Positions 52,415-61,792 are shown, numbered from the stretch's first letter. The stretch: DNA of 64,000 bases from an uncultured bacterium (GCA_902777855.1 CACYVN010000004.1:1-64000), one strand, 5' to 3'. The notes: generated by a model from the sequence alone, not told the origin. Program-made: numbers and translations.

Positions 52415-53419
52415 CTACAATCCTAATTTTTTATCCAGTTTGAAATGATCAACTAATTCAAGAATTGATGCAAATTCTTCAAACAAAACTTCGTATTGCT
52501 TTTCATCTGTAAGAGATTCTGATAAGTCTGCGATACTAAATAAATCATTATTGGTATATGGCCCGATATAAACATAATCTTTATAAAATGAGCAATATAT
52601 TTTTTCCGTTTTAAAAGCAAGCATAATCCTTTTTAATCGTTCCATAAATGCAGTAGTTAGTAAGTATCTTGCCTCTATTTGATCTGTAGAAAATACTTTA
52701 AATTGTTTATTAAATTCTACATCCTCAAGTTTAATTTCTTCAAGCTTTGTCAGTCGTGTACTATTATTGTATGGTCGTAAAATTGTTACTCCTTCGAAAT
52801 TTTTATTCATTTTTATCCTGATAATAGGTCCCTGAAAAATATTTAATCCATTTTTATCTGAACAACGGCACTCAGTAATTGCTATTTCGACTCCTCTGTA
52901 TGAACCTTTGAAATTATCATCAGTTTTATAATGCCCTTCAATATCATCAATATATAACCCGGCTTCTTCAGGTTCTGATTTTGTTATAATTGGTTCAAGA
53001 GTCCAGGAAAATCCCGGAAATGCTTGTATTAATATTGGAGCAATACGACTTTTTATTTCGTTTTCCAATTTTTTTTTGATTGAGCTGCGATATCTGGTAA
53101 AAATAAAATACACACCAAGAATAAATAATATTTGCAGTGTAATTTTAAATAAAATACAAATAACAATATAGATTCCAATAAATAGTGTTACACCTATCTT
53201 TAGTTCTTTTACTTTTGCAATTGATTGTTTTTGTAACTCGTTGAACTGTTCAAGCTTCGGAAATACATTGTTCTTGAGTATATATATATAATCTTTTTTA
53301 AACTGTTCTATGGAATATTTTTCTTGTTCATGCGATTTTGGGATGTCGGTATTATCAGGAACATCACTATGCGTATTATAATTCGCAGTATCATCGCCAA
53401 TTCTTGGGATATTATTCAT
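52415..53419 (-). CDS. DUF3137-family membrane protein (copy 2)
   Basis: A 334-residue paralogue with the same plan: MNNIPRIGDDT, a short linker, two membrane helices (about 70-108) and the domain with FKGSYRGVEIAITECRC, FQGPIIRIKMNKNFEGVTILRPYN, KVFSTDQIEARYLLTTAFMERLKRIM and IYCSFYKDYVYIGPYTNNDLF. The ATG at 53419 is chosen because copy 1 begins identically; a GTG lies two codons upstream. Tandem duplication is clear. The role is unknown, but DUF3137 and LemA genes are often neighbours. Confidence 0.85.
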   Translation of the reverse strand: MNNIPRIGDDTANYNTHSDVPDNTDIPKSHEQEKYSIEQFKKDYIYILKNNVFPKLEQFNELQKQSIAKVKELKIGVTLFIGIYIVICILFKITLQILFILGVYFIFTRYRSSIKKKLENEIKSRIAPILIQAFPGFSWTLEPIITKSEPEEAGLYIDDIEGHYKTDDNFKGSYRGVEIAITECRCSDKNGLNIFQGPIIRIKMNKNFEGVTILRPYNNSTRLTKLEEIKLEDVEFNKQFKVFSTDQIEARYLLTTAFMERLKRIMLAFKTEKIYCSFYKDYVYIGPYTNNDLFSIADLSESLTDEKQYEVLFEEFASILELVDHFKLDKKLGL

Positions 53420-53438
53420 AAACACGGACTTTCTTTAT

Positions 53439-54752
53439 TTAATTTTCATCGCCCAAAACTATTGTAAAATCTGATTTTGCACATTGATAATTTGCCGGTT
53501 CGTATACAAACTGTTTTGATTTTGCATTAGGAACTTTTGATTTTAAATCTGCATAATAATCAATAGTTACATATTTAGAATGCGCGATAAACTGTGAATG
53601 AGTCGAGCTGGAACTACCGGTACATATAACATTTATACCGTTATCTTCAAGTTCTTTTTTTAATTTCTGAGCATTATCTTTTCTTTTTGAAGAACTCATT
53701 ATACTTGCGGTGTATTCTTCTTTCATACCGTCAAATTTTTCTCTGTATATAAGTCGGTTGATTACTTCCTGAGTTTTATCCGGATCCAAAATCCAGTAAC
53801 TTATGTATCCATGTTTATTCGGGGAACCGGGAAGCATCGCAATTTCTATGTTATCCATATCAAAATGAGTCGCCAAAGCAGCATACTGACTCATTTCATA
53901 AGGAGTCATATCCGTTTTTACATACTTATGAGTAACAGAAACAAGTTTCGGAATTTTGACAATTGTTTCAGGCTTTTTCAAATCAGCAAGCAGACCTCTT
54001 AAAAACCACTGCTGGCGCTTTGTTCTGCCAATATCACCCATCGCATCGTGTCGAAAACGCAGATATTCAACTACATCCTTGTCCGTCAGATGATGTTTTC
54101 CTTTAGATATATTTATATGGAGTTTCCCTGTATTATCATCATATTTCATATTCTTTTCAACATAAATATCAACCCCGCCAAGTGCTTTTACTATTGCTCT
54201 TACACCCTCATCATGAAACATAATATATCTGTCAATTTTTATCCCTAAAGTATCTTCGATTGTTTTAACAGTCATCTTTATACCGCCAATTGCATGTGCG
54301 GCATTGATTTTTTGTGTACCCATACCTTCGGGCAAATAAACTTTGCTGTCACGCGGAATAGAAATAGCATTGACTGTCTTAGTACGGGGATCAATGTTCA
54401 TCAGAATAATCGTATCCGTTCTTGTACCGACCCACAAATCGGAGTCCGCACCGTTTGAATCTACGCCTAAAAGCAAAATATTTTCTCTGTGAGGTCCAAA
54501 CGGCAAATTAAAATCAAGAGCATTTGTATTTTTCTTTGAAAATCTCGATAAAATATCCGTTCCGTTTGCAAAGATTAAAATTCCGCCCAAAACCAGCAAA
54601 AACATAAAGACCATAATCATTAAGGATTTGCCAAAAGACGAACCGGAAGAACGCCTTGAGTGTCTGCCCCTATAATTTTCGTAGGGACTCTGACTGCGGC
54701 GTCTTGGGGAATTAGGGCGTCTTGAGCCTTTATAACTTCTGCTGTCTCTCAT
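53439..54752 (-). CDS. LytR-CpsA-Psr (LCP) family protein
   Basis: A 437-residue protein. The N-terminal 40 residues are rich in Arg/Ser, followed by a membrane helix (about 44-66, SLMIMVFMFLLVLGGILIFANG). The LCP domain is visible as NILLLGVDSNGADSDLWVGTRTDTIILMNIDPRTKTVNAISIPRDSKVYL, KINAAHAIGGIKMTVKTIEDTLGIKIDRYI, VEYLRFRHDAMGDIGRTKRQQWFLRGL; a LytR_C domain lies near the end (ELEDNGINVICTG). LCP enzymes attach glycopolymers to peptidoglycan by phosphodiester links, which fits the polyol-phosphate locus. Confidence 0.93.
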   Translation of the reverse strand: MRDSRSYKGSRRPNSPRRRSQSPYENYRGRHSRRSSGSSFGKSLMIMVFMFLLVLGGILIFANGTDILSRFSKKNTNALDFNLPFGPHRENILLLGVDSNGADSDLWVGTRTDTIILMNIDPRTKTVNAISIPRDSKVYLPEGMGTQKINAAHAIGGIKMTVKTIEDTLGIKIDRYIMFHDEGVRAIVKALGGVDIYVEKNMKYDDNTGKLHINISKGKHHLTDKDVVEYLRFRHDAMGDIGRTKRQQWFLRGLLADLKKPETIVKIPKLVSVTHKYVKTDMTPYEMSQYAALATHFDMDNIEIAMLPGSPNKHGYISYWILDPDKTQEVINRLIYREKFDGMKEEYTASIMSSSKRKDNAQKLKKELEDNGINVICTGSSSSTHSQFIAHSKYVTIDYYADLKSKVPNAKSKQFVYEPANYQCAKSDFTIVLGDEN

Positions 54753-54852
54753 TTATATTAAATCTCTAAATTAATTTTGTGTTGTAACTCTATTTTACAA
54801 TAAATAATTCAAAAAATATACAATAAATAACGTATATTTACATTTTTTTAAT

Positions 54853-55443
54853 TTACTTCAACTTTGCTTCAACCTGATTAAAGAACTCATTATAAGGTTC
54901 CGGTCGGTATATTCGGATAACCTTGACTGGAGCCATTTGATTAAATGCAAAACCATCCGCATTTTGCAAAACTTTTTCAACAGGAATAAATTTAACCTTA
55001 ACTTTATTTGTATCGACCTGAGAAATATAAACATTTGCATCAATAACTACCGTTTTATCCTTCATCTCCGTTGCAATTCTTCTTGTCGGACTGTACATTG
55101 ATGCGGCTGTTGCTCCGTAAGAAAAAACTGTATAAGCAGTCGCAGCAGCGAGCACAACACTCCATCCGGCAACACGTTTTTTGCTGGTATAAGAAGCCTT
55201 TAAAGTTTTGGTAACTCTTATAACACCCAAATCCTGATTATAATCTTCGATTGTGTAATCACTGTCATATAAAGTCACAAGCACTGCACTCATAACGGAT
55301 TCTGTATCATCAGCATTGAAGTAGCGTGTCTGCATATCTTCAAGCACTGCCTGCTTAACCCTTGGCATTGTCTTTGAATAAGATATTTCACAATGATAAA
55401 AACAAAATATCAAAATTGTAACTATACAAAATAATTTTTTCAT
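54853..55443 (-). CDS. Secreted or anchored protein of unknown function (196 aa)
   Basis: A protein with a signal peptide or lipobox-like start (MKKLFCIVTILIFCFYHCEISYSK). The domain RYFNADDTESVMSAVLVTLYDSDYTIEDYNQDLGVIRVTK resembles the core of the upstream protein (SYPADDSLLAMKSVLNVMQDEGFIVYNVNSLLGYIYG), so the two are distant paralogues. A small hydrophobic stretch (about 90-108) follows, and the end FFNQVEAKLK is helical. Its start overlaps the upstream stop. Probably envelope-located. Confidence 0.7.
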   Translation of the reverse strand: MKKLFCIVTILIFCFYHCEISYSKTMPRVKQAVLEDMQTRYFNADDTESVMSAVLVTLYDSDYTIEDYNQDLGVIRVTKTLKASYTSKKRVAGWSVVLAAATAYTVFSYGATAASMYSPTRRIATEMKDKTVVIDANVYISQVDTNKVKVKFIPVEKVLQNADGFAFNQMAPVKVIRIYRPEPYNEFFNQVEAKLK

Positions 55444-56609
55444 TATTCCCGATTTTCTTTTGCCTGTCGTTTTGCTTCTTTTATTGCTTGTTTAATTGCT
55501 TCCTTCTCCGCTTTGGCAGCTTCTTTTTCAGCCTGCAAAGCCTCTTTCTCAAGTTCCTTTTGAAGTTGCATAGCTTCCTTTTGAGCTTGCATGGCTTCTT
55601 TTTGAGCCTGTTTAGCCTCAAGTTTTGCCTGTTTAACAAGTTCTTTTAGTTCCCTTGCTTCTTCCTTAGGAGTCTTTATATGTTCCGGTTCACTGTCTAC
55701 CGGAACTAAATCTAAAATTTGTTCCGGAGTATAAACAGGTTCAACAACAGGTTCGGCTTTTTGCTCATCCGCAGGTACCGGTTTAATTTCTTCGACTGGT
55801 TTTTCTTCTTTATTATCCTGCTTATTGGTATTCACTTGATTTTCTTCTGTTGAAGACGTATTCTCTTTTACCTCTGTATTTTCCTGAGCAGATTGCTCCG
55901 GGTCCGGAGAAACAACTTGTTCCGGAGTATCCGTTTGTACCAATACAGGGGCCTCCTGAACTTTAGTTTCAGCAGCAGGCTCGGCTACAGGTTCTTCTGG
56001 TTGCTTAATTTGCGGTTTTCTTACCTGCGGTTTCGCCTTTTGAGTAGTTTTTTTAACCGATACGGGAGTTTCTTCTTTTTTTAATTTTTCGGCAATTTGT
56101 TTTTGAAGAACAATCGCACTATCAACTTTTGCATAAAAATCAGCATAATATTGAGCATCTTCTATATCTTCTATCATTTGAGCATTGCCGTACTCGTTGA
56201 GAAGTTTTCGTCTGAAATTTGCCCTTACCCTTGATTGCTCCCCAAACTGAGTAACATTTATACTGACTTCAAGAGTTGCAACCTTTACACCGTTATAGTT
56301 TAATCTTGATTTTGTAACCCCAAATTCCTGTGAAATATCAACATTCGGGTCTGATATATCAAAATCTTTAACACCATAAATATAACCAAGGAGCGAATTA
56401 ACATTATACACGATAAAACCTTCATCCTGCATGACATTTAAGACTGATTTCATTGCAAGTAAACTGTCATCAGCCGGATAAGACTTTGTCTGAAATTGTC
56501 GTTTCTCTAACTGTGTAACAGGTGTTATAATTTCTTCATTCTGACGCTTTTTTGCCATAACCGGCAAACTGCAACACATTATAAGTAAAATTGCTAATAT
56601 CTTTTTCAT
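55443..56609 (-). CDS. Secreted protein with Pro/Glu linker and Ala/Lys/Glu coiled coil
   Basis: A 388-residue protein. The signal peptide is MKKILAILLIMCCSLPVMAKK. The globular part (about 25-175) shares its core with the downstream protein. A long Pro/Glu/Gln/Thr linker (about 180-310) follows, then a coiled coil made of repeats of the type QAQKEAMQAQKEAMQLQKEL to the end. I chose ATG 56609, which begins the signal peptide, with GAGGTTAAGAG upstream; earlier starts add unrelated residues. It may span the periplasm. No known family. Confidence 0.72.
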   Translation of the reverse strand: MKKILAILLIMCCSLPVMAKKRQNEEIITPVTQLEKRQFQTKSYPADDSLLAMKSVLNVMQDEGFIVYNVNSLLGYIYGVKDFDISDPNVDISQEFGVTKSRLNYNGVKVATLEVSINVTQFGEQSRVRANFRRKLLNEYGNAQMIEDIEDAQYYADFYAKVDSAIVLQKQIAEKLKKEETPVSVKKTTQKAKPQVRKPQIKQPEEPVAEPAAETKVQEAPVLVQTDTPEQVVSPDPEQSAQENTEVKENTSSTEENQVNTNKQDNKEEKPVEEIKPVPADEQKAEPVVEPVYTPEQILDLVPVDSEPEHIKTPKEEARELKELVKQAKLEAKQAQKEAMQAQKEAMQLQKELEKEALQAEKEAAKAEKEAIKQAIKEAKRQAKENRE

Positions 56610-56621
56610 TCTCTTAACCTC

Positions 56622-56660
56622 AAAAAAAATTCTGCTATAGGTATTATAGCAGAATTTTAT
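56622..56660 (-). terminator. Rho-independent terminator after the 210-aa gene
   Basis: AATTCTGCTAT pairs with ATAGCAGAATT, and on the minus strand a run of eight T follows. It lies 20 bp past the stop at 56681. Confidence 0.85.
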
Positions 56661-56680
56661 ATTATTTGAAATCATTTATA

Positions 56681-57313
56681 TTATTTTTGCTTTGCAATTC
56701 CCATTACGGCATTTTTAAATGCACCTTTTTGAGCTAATTCTAAATGTAATACATCATATTTACCAACAGTATCGAGCAATTTTTTACCTATTCCTTGAGT
56801 TACATCTAACTTGAACAAAGTATTCAATCCTTCAAGGTCTAAAACCGATGCAGCTTTGAGCATCGCAACATCATTGAATAAGGCATTTAAACCGGCAGGA
56901 GAACTAATGTATTTTACCTGAGATTTATCTTTTATGTATTCCGACGGATGTCTTCTTACAAAATTTCTTACGGTATCAAGTTTATCAACAGTTTCAGGAG
57001 TAAGAATTTTTTTCATTACTTCTACATCCTGCTTATTTTTTGCAATATCTAAAATTGCGTTCATATTTGAACGGACAAACGGACTTTTTTCAATTTTGCT
57101 ATTACCCATAATTATTTCCAATACCGCAAAATTATTTGGATTAAGTTTTTGTCCTATTACAGGAATATCAGGCTCAAGTTTTGCTCTGCCTACGAATCCT
57201 TCCGGCAAAAGATTTTTTCTTAAAGGCATACTGTCAGCATTTACCCAGCCGCATTTTTTAGCAATTTGCTGTTGATATTTACTTACGGGTTTTATTAAAT
57301 TAAGACTTACCAT
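56681..57313 (-). CDS. Hypothetical helical protein (210 aa)
   Basis: A soluble protein with no signal peptide. The N-terminus has KYQQQIAKKCGW and PEGFVGRAKL; the rest is helical (NAILDIAKNKQDVEVMKKIL, LDTVRNFVRRHPSEYIKD, SVLDLEGLNTLFKLDV). No domain recognised. It is transcribed alone, with its own terminator. Confidence 0.65.
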   Translation of the reverse strand: MVSLNLIKPVSKYQQQIAKKCGWVNADSMPLRKNLLPEGFVGRAKLEPDIPVIGQKLNPNNFAVLEIIMGNSKIEKSPFVRSNMNAILDIAKNKQDVEVMKKILTPETVDKLDTVRNFVRRHPSEYIKDKSQVKYISSPAGLNALFNDVAMLKAASVLDLEGLNTLFKLDVTQGIGKKLLDTVGKYDVLHLELAQKGAFKNAVMGIAKQK

Positions 57314-57412
57314 ATTCTTAAACTCCTATTTTTCTGCGCTTGAACAATATAAAATTGCTGAAAATATTTTTTGCTTTTTTTTATTACTTTGTAACGAAGA
57401 CTTAACAATTTA

Positions 57413-59062
57413 TTAGTTATCAAGTATAATTTTTACTTCTTTTAAAAGCTCAAAAAGTACTTCATTCCAATCGTTTTGTTTTTTTGCCTGTAAAGGTTTC
57501 ACGCTCTCATACCAGCCAACGTTTTCACCATCAGTTTTAAACCAGCGAAAATTTGTTTCTTTGTTAAAAAGACCAATTGTTTTAGCCCCCAATGCCCCTG
57601 CCAAATTTAAAATAACATTATCTGTCGAAATTATTAAATCCATATTTTTAACGGCACAAGCACTTTGCGTAAAATCACCAAAAGCGTTTCCTAATGGTAT
57701 TACACCGTTATAATCCCCCGCATTTTTTTGCAAATCATACATTTTTAAATTCGGAATATCTTTTAAAAGAGTGTATATTTTTGAAATTTCAATATTTCTG
57801 TCGTCATAGTTGGCATTTTTTTCTCCGCTGCAAGATATTCCTATTTTAAAATAATTGTCATCCTGTAAGAATCTTTCTTTATAAGCTTTAATCTTGTCTT
57901 CGGTAATATCTAAATAATTTGTTGATAGCCGAGAAATAGCGGAAGAATCGAACTTTAATGCATACAAAACATCCAAAAGCGCAATATTAACATCATATTC
58001 AACGTCATTTTCATCCGTTACAATTTTAACACCTTCAAACAAATGTGAATTTAAAATTAAATCATAAAGTTCACTTTGAACTACAAAAATAACTTCTTTT
58101 GCAATTTTTTTCAACAAAGGTACAAATCTGGAATACATGATAGTATCGCCAAATCCCTGTTCATAGTGAACAAGCAATGTTTTATCAGATATATCAGATT
58201 TAAAATCCCATTTTTTATTTATAGCTGACGGATATTTTAAATTTATATCGTCTATATTAAACCTGTGAGCAAAATACTTATGGCCATTTAGAAAATCGCC
58301 GCATCTGATTAAAAAACCGCCATAATTGTAATAATCATTTTCTGTCGGATTATTTTGCAAAAGTTTTTCGTAATATATTTTTGCCAAAGTATTATGTCCG
58401 AGTTTTTCATAGCCAAAAGCCAATCCATGGAGTGCAAGTCTGTTATCAGGCTGTAATTTATATGCCTGCTCATACAGTTCAATTTGTTTTTCTAATGATT
58501 CACTGCCATTTAATTTTGAATACAAATTCGCTGTAATAGTGTAAATTGAAACTTTCGTTTTATCGACTTCCATAAATTTTTCATAACAATCAATCGCATT
58601 TTTATAATCATTTATCTCTTTATAAAAATCCGCAAGATCTATGTATGCTAAAAGCTTATTTTCTTCTTTTTGTGAATAAATATCCAAAAAACTTTTATAT
58701 AAAACAGTATCACCCGATTTTGCAAGATTTCTGGCAATTACAAGATAATCAGAACAGTCAAGATTAGATTTAACAAGCAAAAACCTGTAAAGTACAAGCG
58801 CCGATAAGTGATCCCCTTTTGAAGTTTCATCTTTAGCATAATTTTTTATCGTAGAAAACAATACCGTCTTCATACTGTCAGGGGCTTCTTGTTTCATTGG
58901 AACAAATTTTTTATAGACATTAATAATTTCCAAATTAAAACCATCATTAATTTTATCAAGAATAAAAGTGTCAAGTCCTCTCAACAAATCTGCCTTAATC
59001 TCATTTTGAGCAAAACTTTCAGGATCTTTTTCAAATAATAATTTTAATTCAGCTCTCTTCAT
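57413..59062 (-). CDS. TPR protein with GT9/GT41-like glycosyltransferase domain
   Basis: A 549-residue protein. Residues about 60-270 are TPR repeats (YKNAIDCYEKFMEVDK, IELYEQAYKLQPDNRLALHGLAFGYEKLG, AKIYYEKLLQNNPTENDYYNYG). The C-terminal part (about 290-549) has the heptosyltransferase-like landmarks LLVHYEQGFGDTIMYSRFVPLLKK, FKIGISCSGEKNANYDDRNI and MDLIISTDNVILNLAGALGAKTIGLFN. Such TPR-GT fusions are common in bacteria and are thought to glycosylate proteins or envelope components. The substrate is unknown. Confidence 0.85.
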   Translation of the reverse strand: MKRAELKLLFEKDPESFAQNEIKADLLRGLDTFILDKINDGFNLEIINVYKKFVPMKQEAPDSMKTVLFSTIKNYAKDETSKGDHLSALVLYRFLLVKSNLDCSDYLVIARNLAKSGDTVLYKSFLDIYSQKEENKLLAYIDLADFYKEINDYKNAIDCYEKFMEVDKTKVSIYTITANLYSKLNGSESLEKQIELYEQAYKLQPDNRLALHGLAFGYEKLGHNTLAKIYYEKLLQNNPTENDYYNYGGFLIRCGDFLNGHKYFAHRFNIDDINLKYPSAINKKWDFKSDISDKTLLVHYEQGFGDTIMYSRFVPLLKKIAKEVIFVVQSELYDLILNSHLFEGVKIVTDENDVEYDVNIALLDVLYALKFDSSAISRLSTNYLDITEDKIKAYKERFLQDDNYFKIGISCSGEKNANYDDRNIEISKIYTLLKDIPNLKMYDLQKNAGDYNGVIPLGNAFGDFTQSACAVKNMDLIISTDNVILNLAGALGAKTIGLFNKETNFRWFKTDGENVGWYESVKPLQAKKQNDWNEVLFELLKEVKIILDN

Positions 59063-59074
59063 AAAATATTTTTA

Positions 59075-59539
59075 TTAATAGCCAATTGCCCAGTTGAAAG
59101 AAGATTCATAAACTTTTTTGGGCTTTGGCATAACTTCTTCAGAATTCATAGCGGTAACTTCAAGCACTTTATCCGCCTTTTGCAAAAGTTTGAATTCTCC
59201 GATTTTACTGTCAACATTATTAAACGACTTGTATCTGTCCAAATCGGCCTGCAAGTCAAGATTTTCCGTGTTAACCCTGACAATTTCTCTGTCTAAAGTA
59301 TTTAGCTTAGCTTCAAAATTCATAGCAATATAGTAACTTATAAAAGTAATAACAATTGTAAATAACAAACACACACATAAAGTTTTATTTATTCTCCGGG
59401 TAATCATTTCTCTTACGGTAACAGGTTTTTGCTGATAATAAATAGCTGCAACGGAAGGAGTTGATACAGGAGACGTCACATTTCTCATATCTTGCGTAAA
59501 AATATTATTCTGATGTGGATCTGTTATTTTTGTAACCAT
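59075..59539 (-). CDS. FtsL-like bitopic membrane protein (candidate)
   Basis: A 154-residue protein. There is a cytoplasmic N-terminal segment (about 1-50, ending in EMITRRINK), one membrane helix (about 52-72, TLCVCLLFTIVITFISYYIA), then a heptad-rich coiled coil (AKLNTLDREIVRVNTENLDLQADLDRYKS) and a short tail. This topology and its place 1 bp after rsmH match FtsL, the divisome protein that normally follows rsmH in division clusters. FtsL is too variable for sequence proof. No ftsI follows here, so the usual cluster is broken. Confidence 0.6.
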   Translation of the reverse strand: MVTKITDPHQNNIFTQDMRNVTSPVSTPSVAAIYYQQKPVTVREMITRRINKTLCVCLLFTIVITFISYYIAMNFEAKLNTLDREIVRVNTENLDLQADLDRYKSFNNVDSKIGEFKLLQKADKVLEVTAMNSEEVMPKPKKVYESSFNWAIGY

Positions 59540-59540
59540 A

Positions 59541-60482
59541 TTACTGCGATTGTTTTATATATCTTGCGACCCTTAGCTTCGCACTTCTTGAAGGCGGGTT
59601 ATCCTTAATTTCTTCCTCCGATGCAGTTATGGGTTTCTTATTTAATAATTCCAAGACCGGCGGGGGACAATTACAAACTGCCTGTGTTTTATCACAATGA
59701 CAACGGGTTGAGTGATATTTGAACAGCTGTTTTACAATTCTGTCTTCAAGAGAATGAAAACTGATTACACTGATTATAGCACCGAACTCTAAAATGTCCA
59801 ATATATCATTCAAAGTTTGTTTAACATTTTGTAACTCATGATTTACTTCAATCCTTACAGCCTGAAAAACCCTTGTTGCAGGGTGAACTTTTGATTTAAC
59901 ATGCGGAGTACACCCGACAATTAAATTTGCAAGTTCAGTTGTTGTTTTAATATTTTTCAATTTCCTTTTTGTAACAATTTCTTTTGCTATCCGCTTTGAG
60001 AAATGTTCTTCCCCATACTCGGAAAATATTCTGACCAAATCATCTTCACTGTATTTGTTAATAACATCATAAGCGGTTAAATCTTCCTCCTGATTAAAGC
60101 GCATATCCAACGGTGCCTCTTTAGAAAACGAAAATCCTCGTTCCTGCTTGGTTAACTGATGGTAAGATGCACCCAAATCAAACAAAACACCGCCTGTAAT
60201 CTTTTCTATACCCAAATTTTTTAAAACATGTTTAATATTTGTATAAGAAGATTTCACAATTGTTAAGTTTTTGTAATCTTTCAATCTTTCTGATGCCGCA
60301 TCAATAGCATCCTGATCGATATCAAAAGCAATCAGTCTGCCGCTTGGAGAAATTTTTTGTAAAATGAGTTCACTGTGACCACCTCCGCCAAGTGTGCAAT
60401 CAACATAAATTTTGCCGCCAACGCATTCAAGAGCATCCACTGCTTCATTTTTCATTACTGTATAGTGAGTAAAATTTTCCAT
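59541..60482 (-). CDS. rsmH: 16S rRNA (cytosine1402-N4)-methyltransferase
   Basis: A 313-residue methyltransferase (MraW). It opens HYTVMKNEAVDALE and has the SAM loop YVDCTLGGGGHSELIL, FDIDQDAIDAA, GGVLFDLGASYHQLTKQERGFSF, APLDMRFNQ, VFQAVRIEVNHEL and VISFHSLEDRIVKQ. Length is typical. It lies at the head of a division-type gene pair with the FtsL candidate, but mraZ is not upstream: a terminator and the pilin gene are there. Confidence 0.97.
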   Translation of the reverse strand: MENFTHYTVMKNEAVDALECVGGKIYVDCTLGGGGHSELILQKISPSGRLIAFDIDQDAIDAASERLKDYKNLTIVKSSYTNIKHVLKNLGIEKITGGVLFDLGASYHQLTKQERGFSFSKEAPLDMRFNQEEDLTAYDVINKYSEDDLVRIFSEYGEEHFSKRIAKEIVTKRKLKNIKTTTELANLIVGCTPHVKSKVHPATRVFQAVRIEVNHELQNVKQTLNDILDILEFGAIISVISFHSLEDRIVKQLFKYHSTRCHCDKTQAVCNCPPPVLELLNKKPITASEEEIKDNPPSRSAKLRVARYIKQSQ

Positions 60483-60526
60483 AAGATTATATTATCATGA
60501 ATAATCTTCTGTATTAAAAAACTACA

Positions 60527-60563
60527 AAAAGCGGAGAGGAACATTTGTCCTTCTCCGCTTAAA
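60527..60563 (-). terminator. Rho-independent terminator of the pilin gene
   Basis: AAGCGGAGAGGAA pairs with TCCTTCTCCGCTT (one mismatch) around a six-base loop, with T-runs on the minus-strand side. It follows the minus-strand pilin gene. Confidence 0.85.
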
Positions 60564-60585
60564 ACTTTATCCTATCAGGTAATTA

Positions 60586-61344
60586 TTATTTACCTCTTGA
60601 TAATACCATTTTAGCTGCGTTTGATGCAGGTTCAACAACACCATCGTGGAATACGATTGGGAAGATATCACCCATTGCAGCACCTGTTCTTGCAACATCA
60701 CAGCTTGAGCTTGGGTCTAAAACTGTTTCAGATTCAGTGTTACAAGTAACTTCTTTGTTTGGAGGTGTAGGTCCGTTAACGTCAACGAAACCTAAGCAGC
60801 TGCCCAATTTACCTTCAGCAGTAGCGCCTTCGCCTTCTCCTGATGCCTGCTGTAATGCAGCAGCATTCAATACATTACCTGCACCTAAACCACATTTTTT
60901 AGCAGCCGGGTCAAAACCAACATAAGAACCGTCAGCTAATGAATAAACTAAATAAGCTTTATCAGGTAAAACTTTTGTAGAAGCAAATGTGTACTTACCT
61001 GAACCATTTGCAGCTTTAACATTGTTTGTACCATATGCACCATAGAATGTTTGACCTGCTAATGTGTTGTTAAAAATACCGCAAACAGTAAAATCACCGT
61101 CAGCAACCGTATCAGAACCGCAAGATGTAGCGGAACTATCGGTAGTAACAAGTGAATAGTCAATATCATATTGTGCCTGAGCCATCAATGCAGCCTGAGA
61201 CAATGTAGATACTGTCTTTTTGAATTGTGAAGCAAACTTAACGCTGTTAGTGTTTTGAATCAATGTAGGAATAGTCATTGCGGCTACAACACCGATGATA
61301 CCTAATGTGATTAAAACTTCAGCAAGAGTAAAACCTTTTTTCAT
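60586..61344 (-). CDS. Type IV pilin / pseudopilin-like protein
   Basis: A 252-residue protein with a class III leader: MKKG then FTLAEVLITLGIIGVVAAMTIPTL, with prepilin peptidase expected to cut between Gly4 and Phe5, and Glu at mature position 5. The globular part is Ala/Gly-rich, with DSSATSCGSD, FTVCGIF, KKCGLG, GSCLGFVDVNGPTPP, CNTESE and SSSCDVA, so several disulfides are possible. GFVDVNG resembles the calcium loop region of major pseudopilins. Codon use looks even and highly expressed, and a strong promoter is present. The organism's family of such proteins is large; no assembly genes are adjacent. Confidence 0.9.
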   Translation of the reverse strand: MKKGFTLAEVLITLGIIGVVAAMTIPTLIQNTNSVKFASQFKKTVSTLSQAALMAQAQYDIDYSLVTTDSSATSCGSDTVADGDFTVCGIFNNTLAGQTFYGAYGTNNVKAANGSGKYTFASTKVLPDKAYLVYSLADGSYVGFDPAAKKCGLGAGNVLNAAALQQASGEGEGATAEGKLGSCLGFVDVNGPTPPNKEVTCNTESETVLDPSSSCDVARTGAAMGDIFPIVFHDGVVEPASNAAKMVLSRGK

Positions 61345-61709
61345 AGTTCATAACCTTTCTTTTTTGTTTAATACTATAACTTTTGTATCACTTTGTGATT
61401 ATATTACACATTTTTTTGATTTGTGTCAATTATTTGTACGATTTTTTATAATTTTCATCAAAAATCTGATTTATACATTAAAAAAATATCCTCATAATTA
61501 AAATTCTAATTTATACTGGTATTAATCCCAAAAGATTAATTTAAATAACATTAATTATTTTAAACTAATTCTAAAGTATTATTTTAGGGCATAACATTTG
61601 GGAAGATTGTAGGATATTACTGAGTTTTAGCGAATGTAAATTATTGTTAAGAAGAATCACACTTGCAAAAAAAAATTCAGTAAGTAGTATAAAAATATAA
61701 ATTGAATAA
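61345..61709. other. Divergent intergenic region, pilin to tRNA-fMet
   Basis: No gene seen. It contains the pilin promoter (described separately) on the minus strand and, near 61663-61693, TTGCAA and TATAAA, 19 bp apart, as a possible tRNA-fMet promoter. The middle is AT-rich without clear structure. Confidence 0.5.
61387..61429 (-). promoter_or_regulatory. Strong sigma-70-type pilin promoter with a palindrome at the start site
   Basis: On the minus strand TTGACA (61429-61424) and TAATAT (61406-61401) are 17 bp apart. The predicted start, near 61394, falls inside the palindrome ATCAC-TTT-GTGAT (61387-61399), a possible operator. AAAGG provides the ribosome site before ATG 61344. Confidence 0.65.
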
Positions 61710-61786
<77 letters not shown>

Positions 61787-61792
61787 TTTGAT

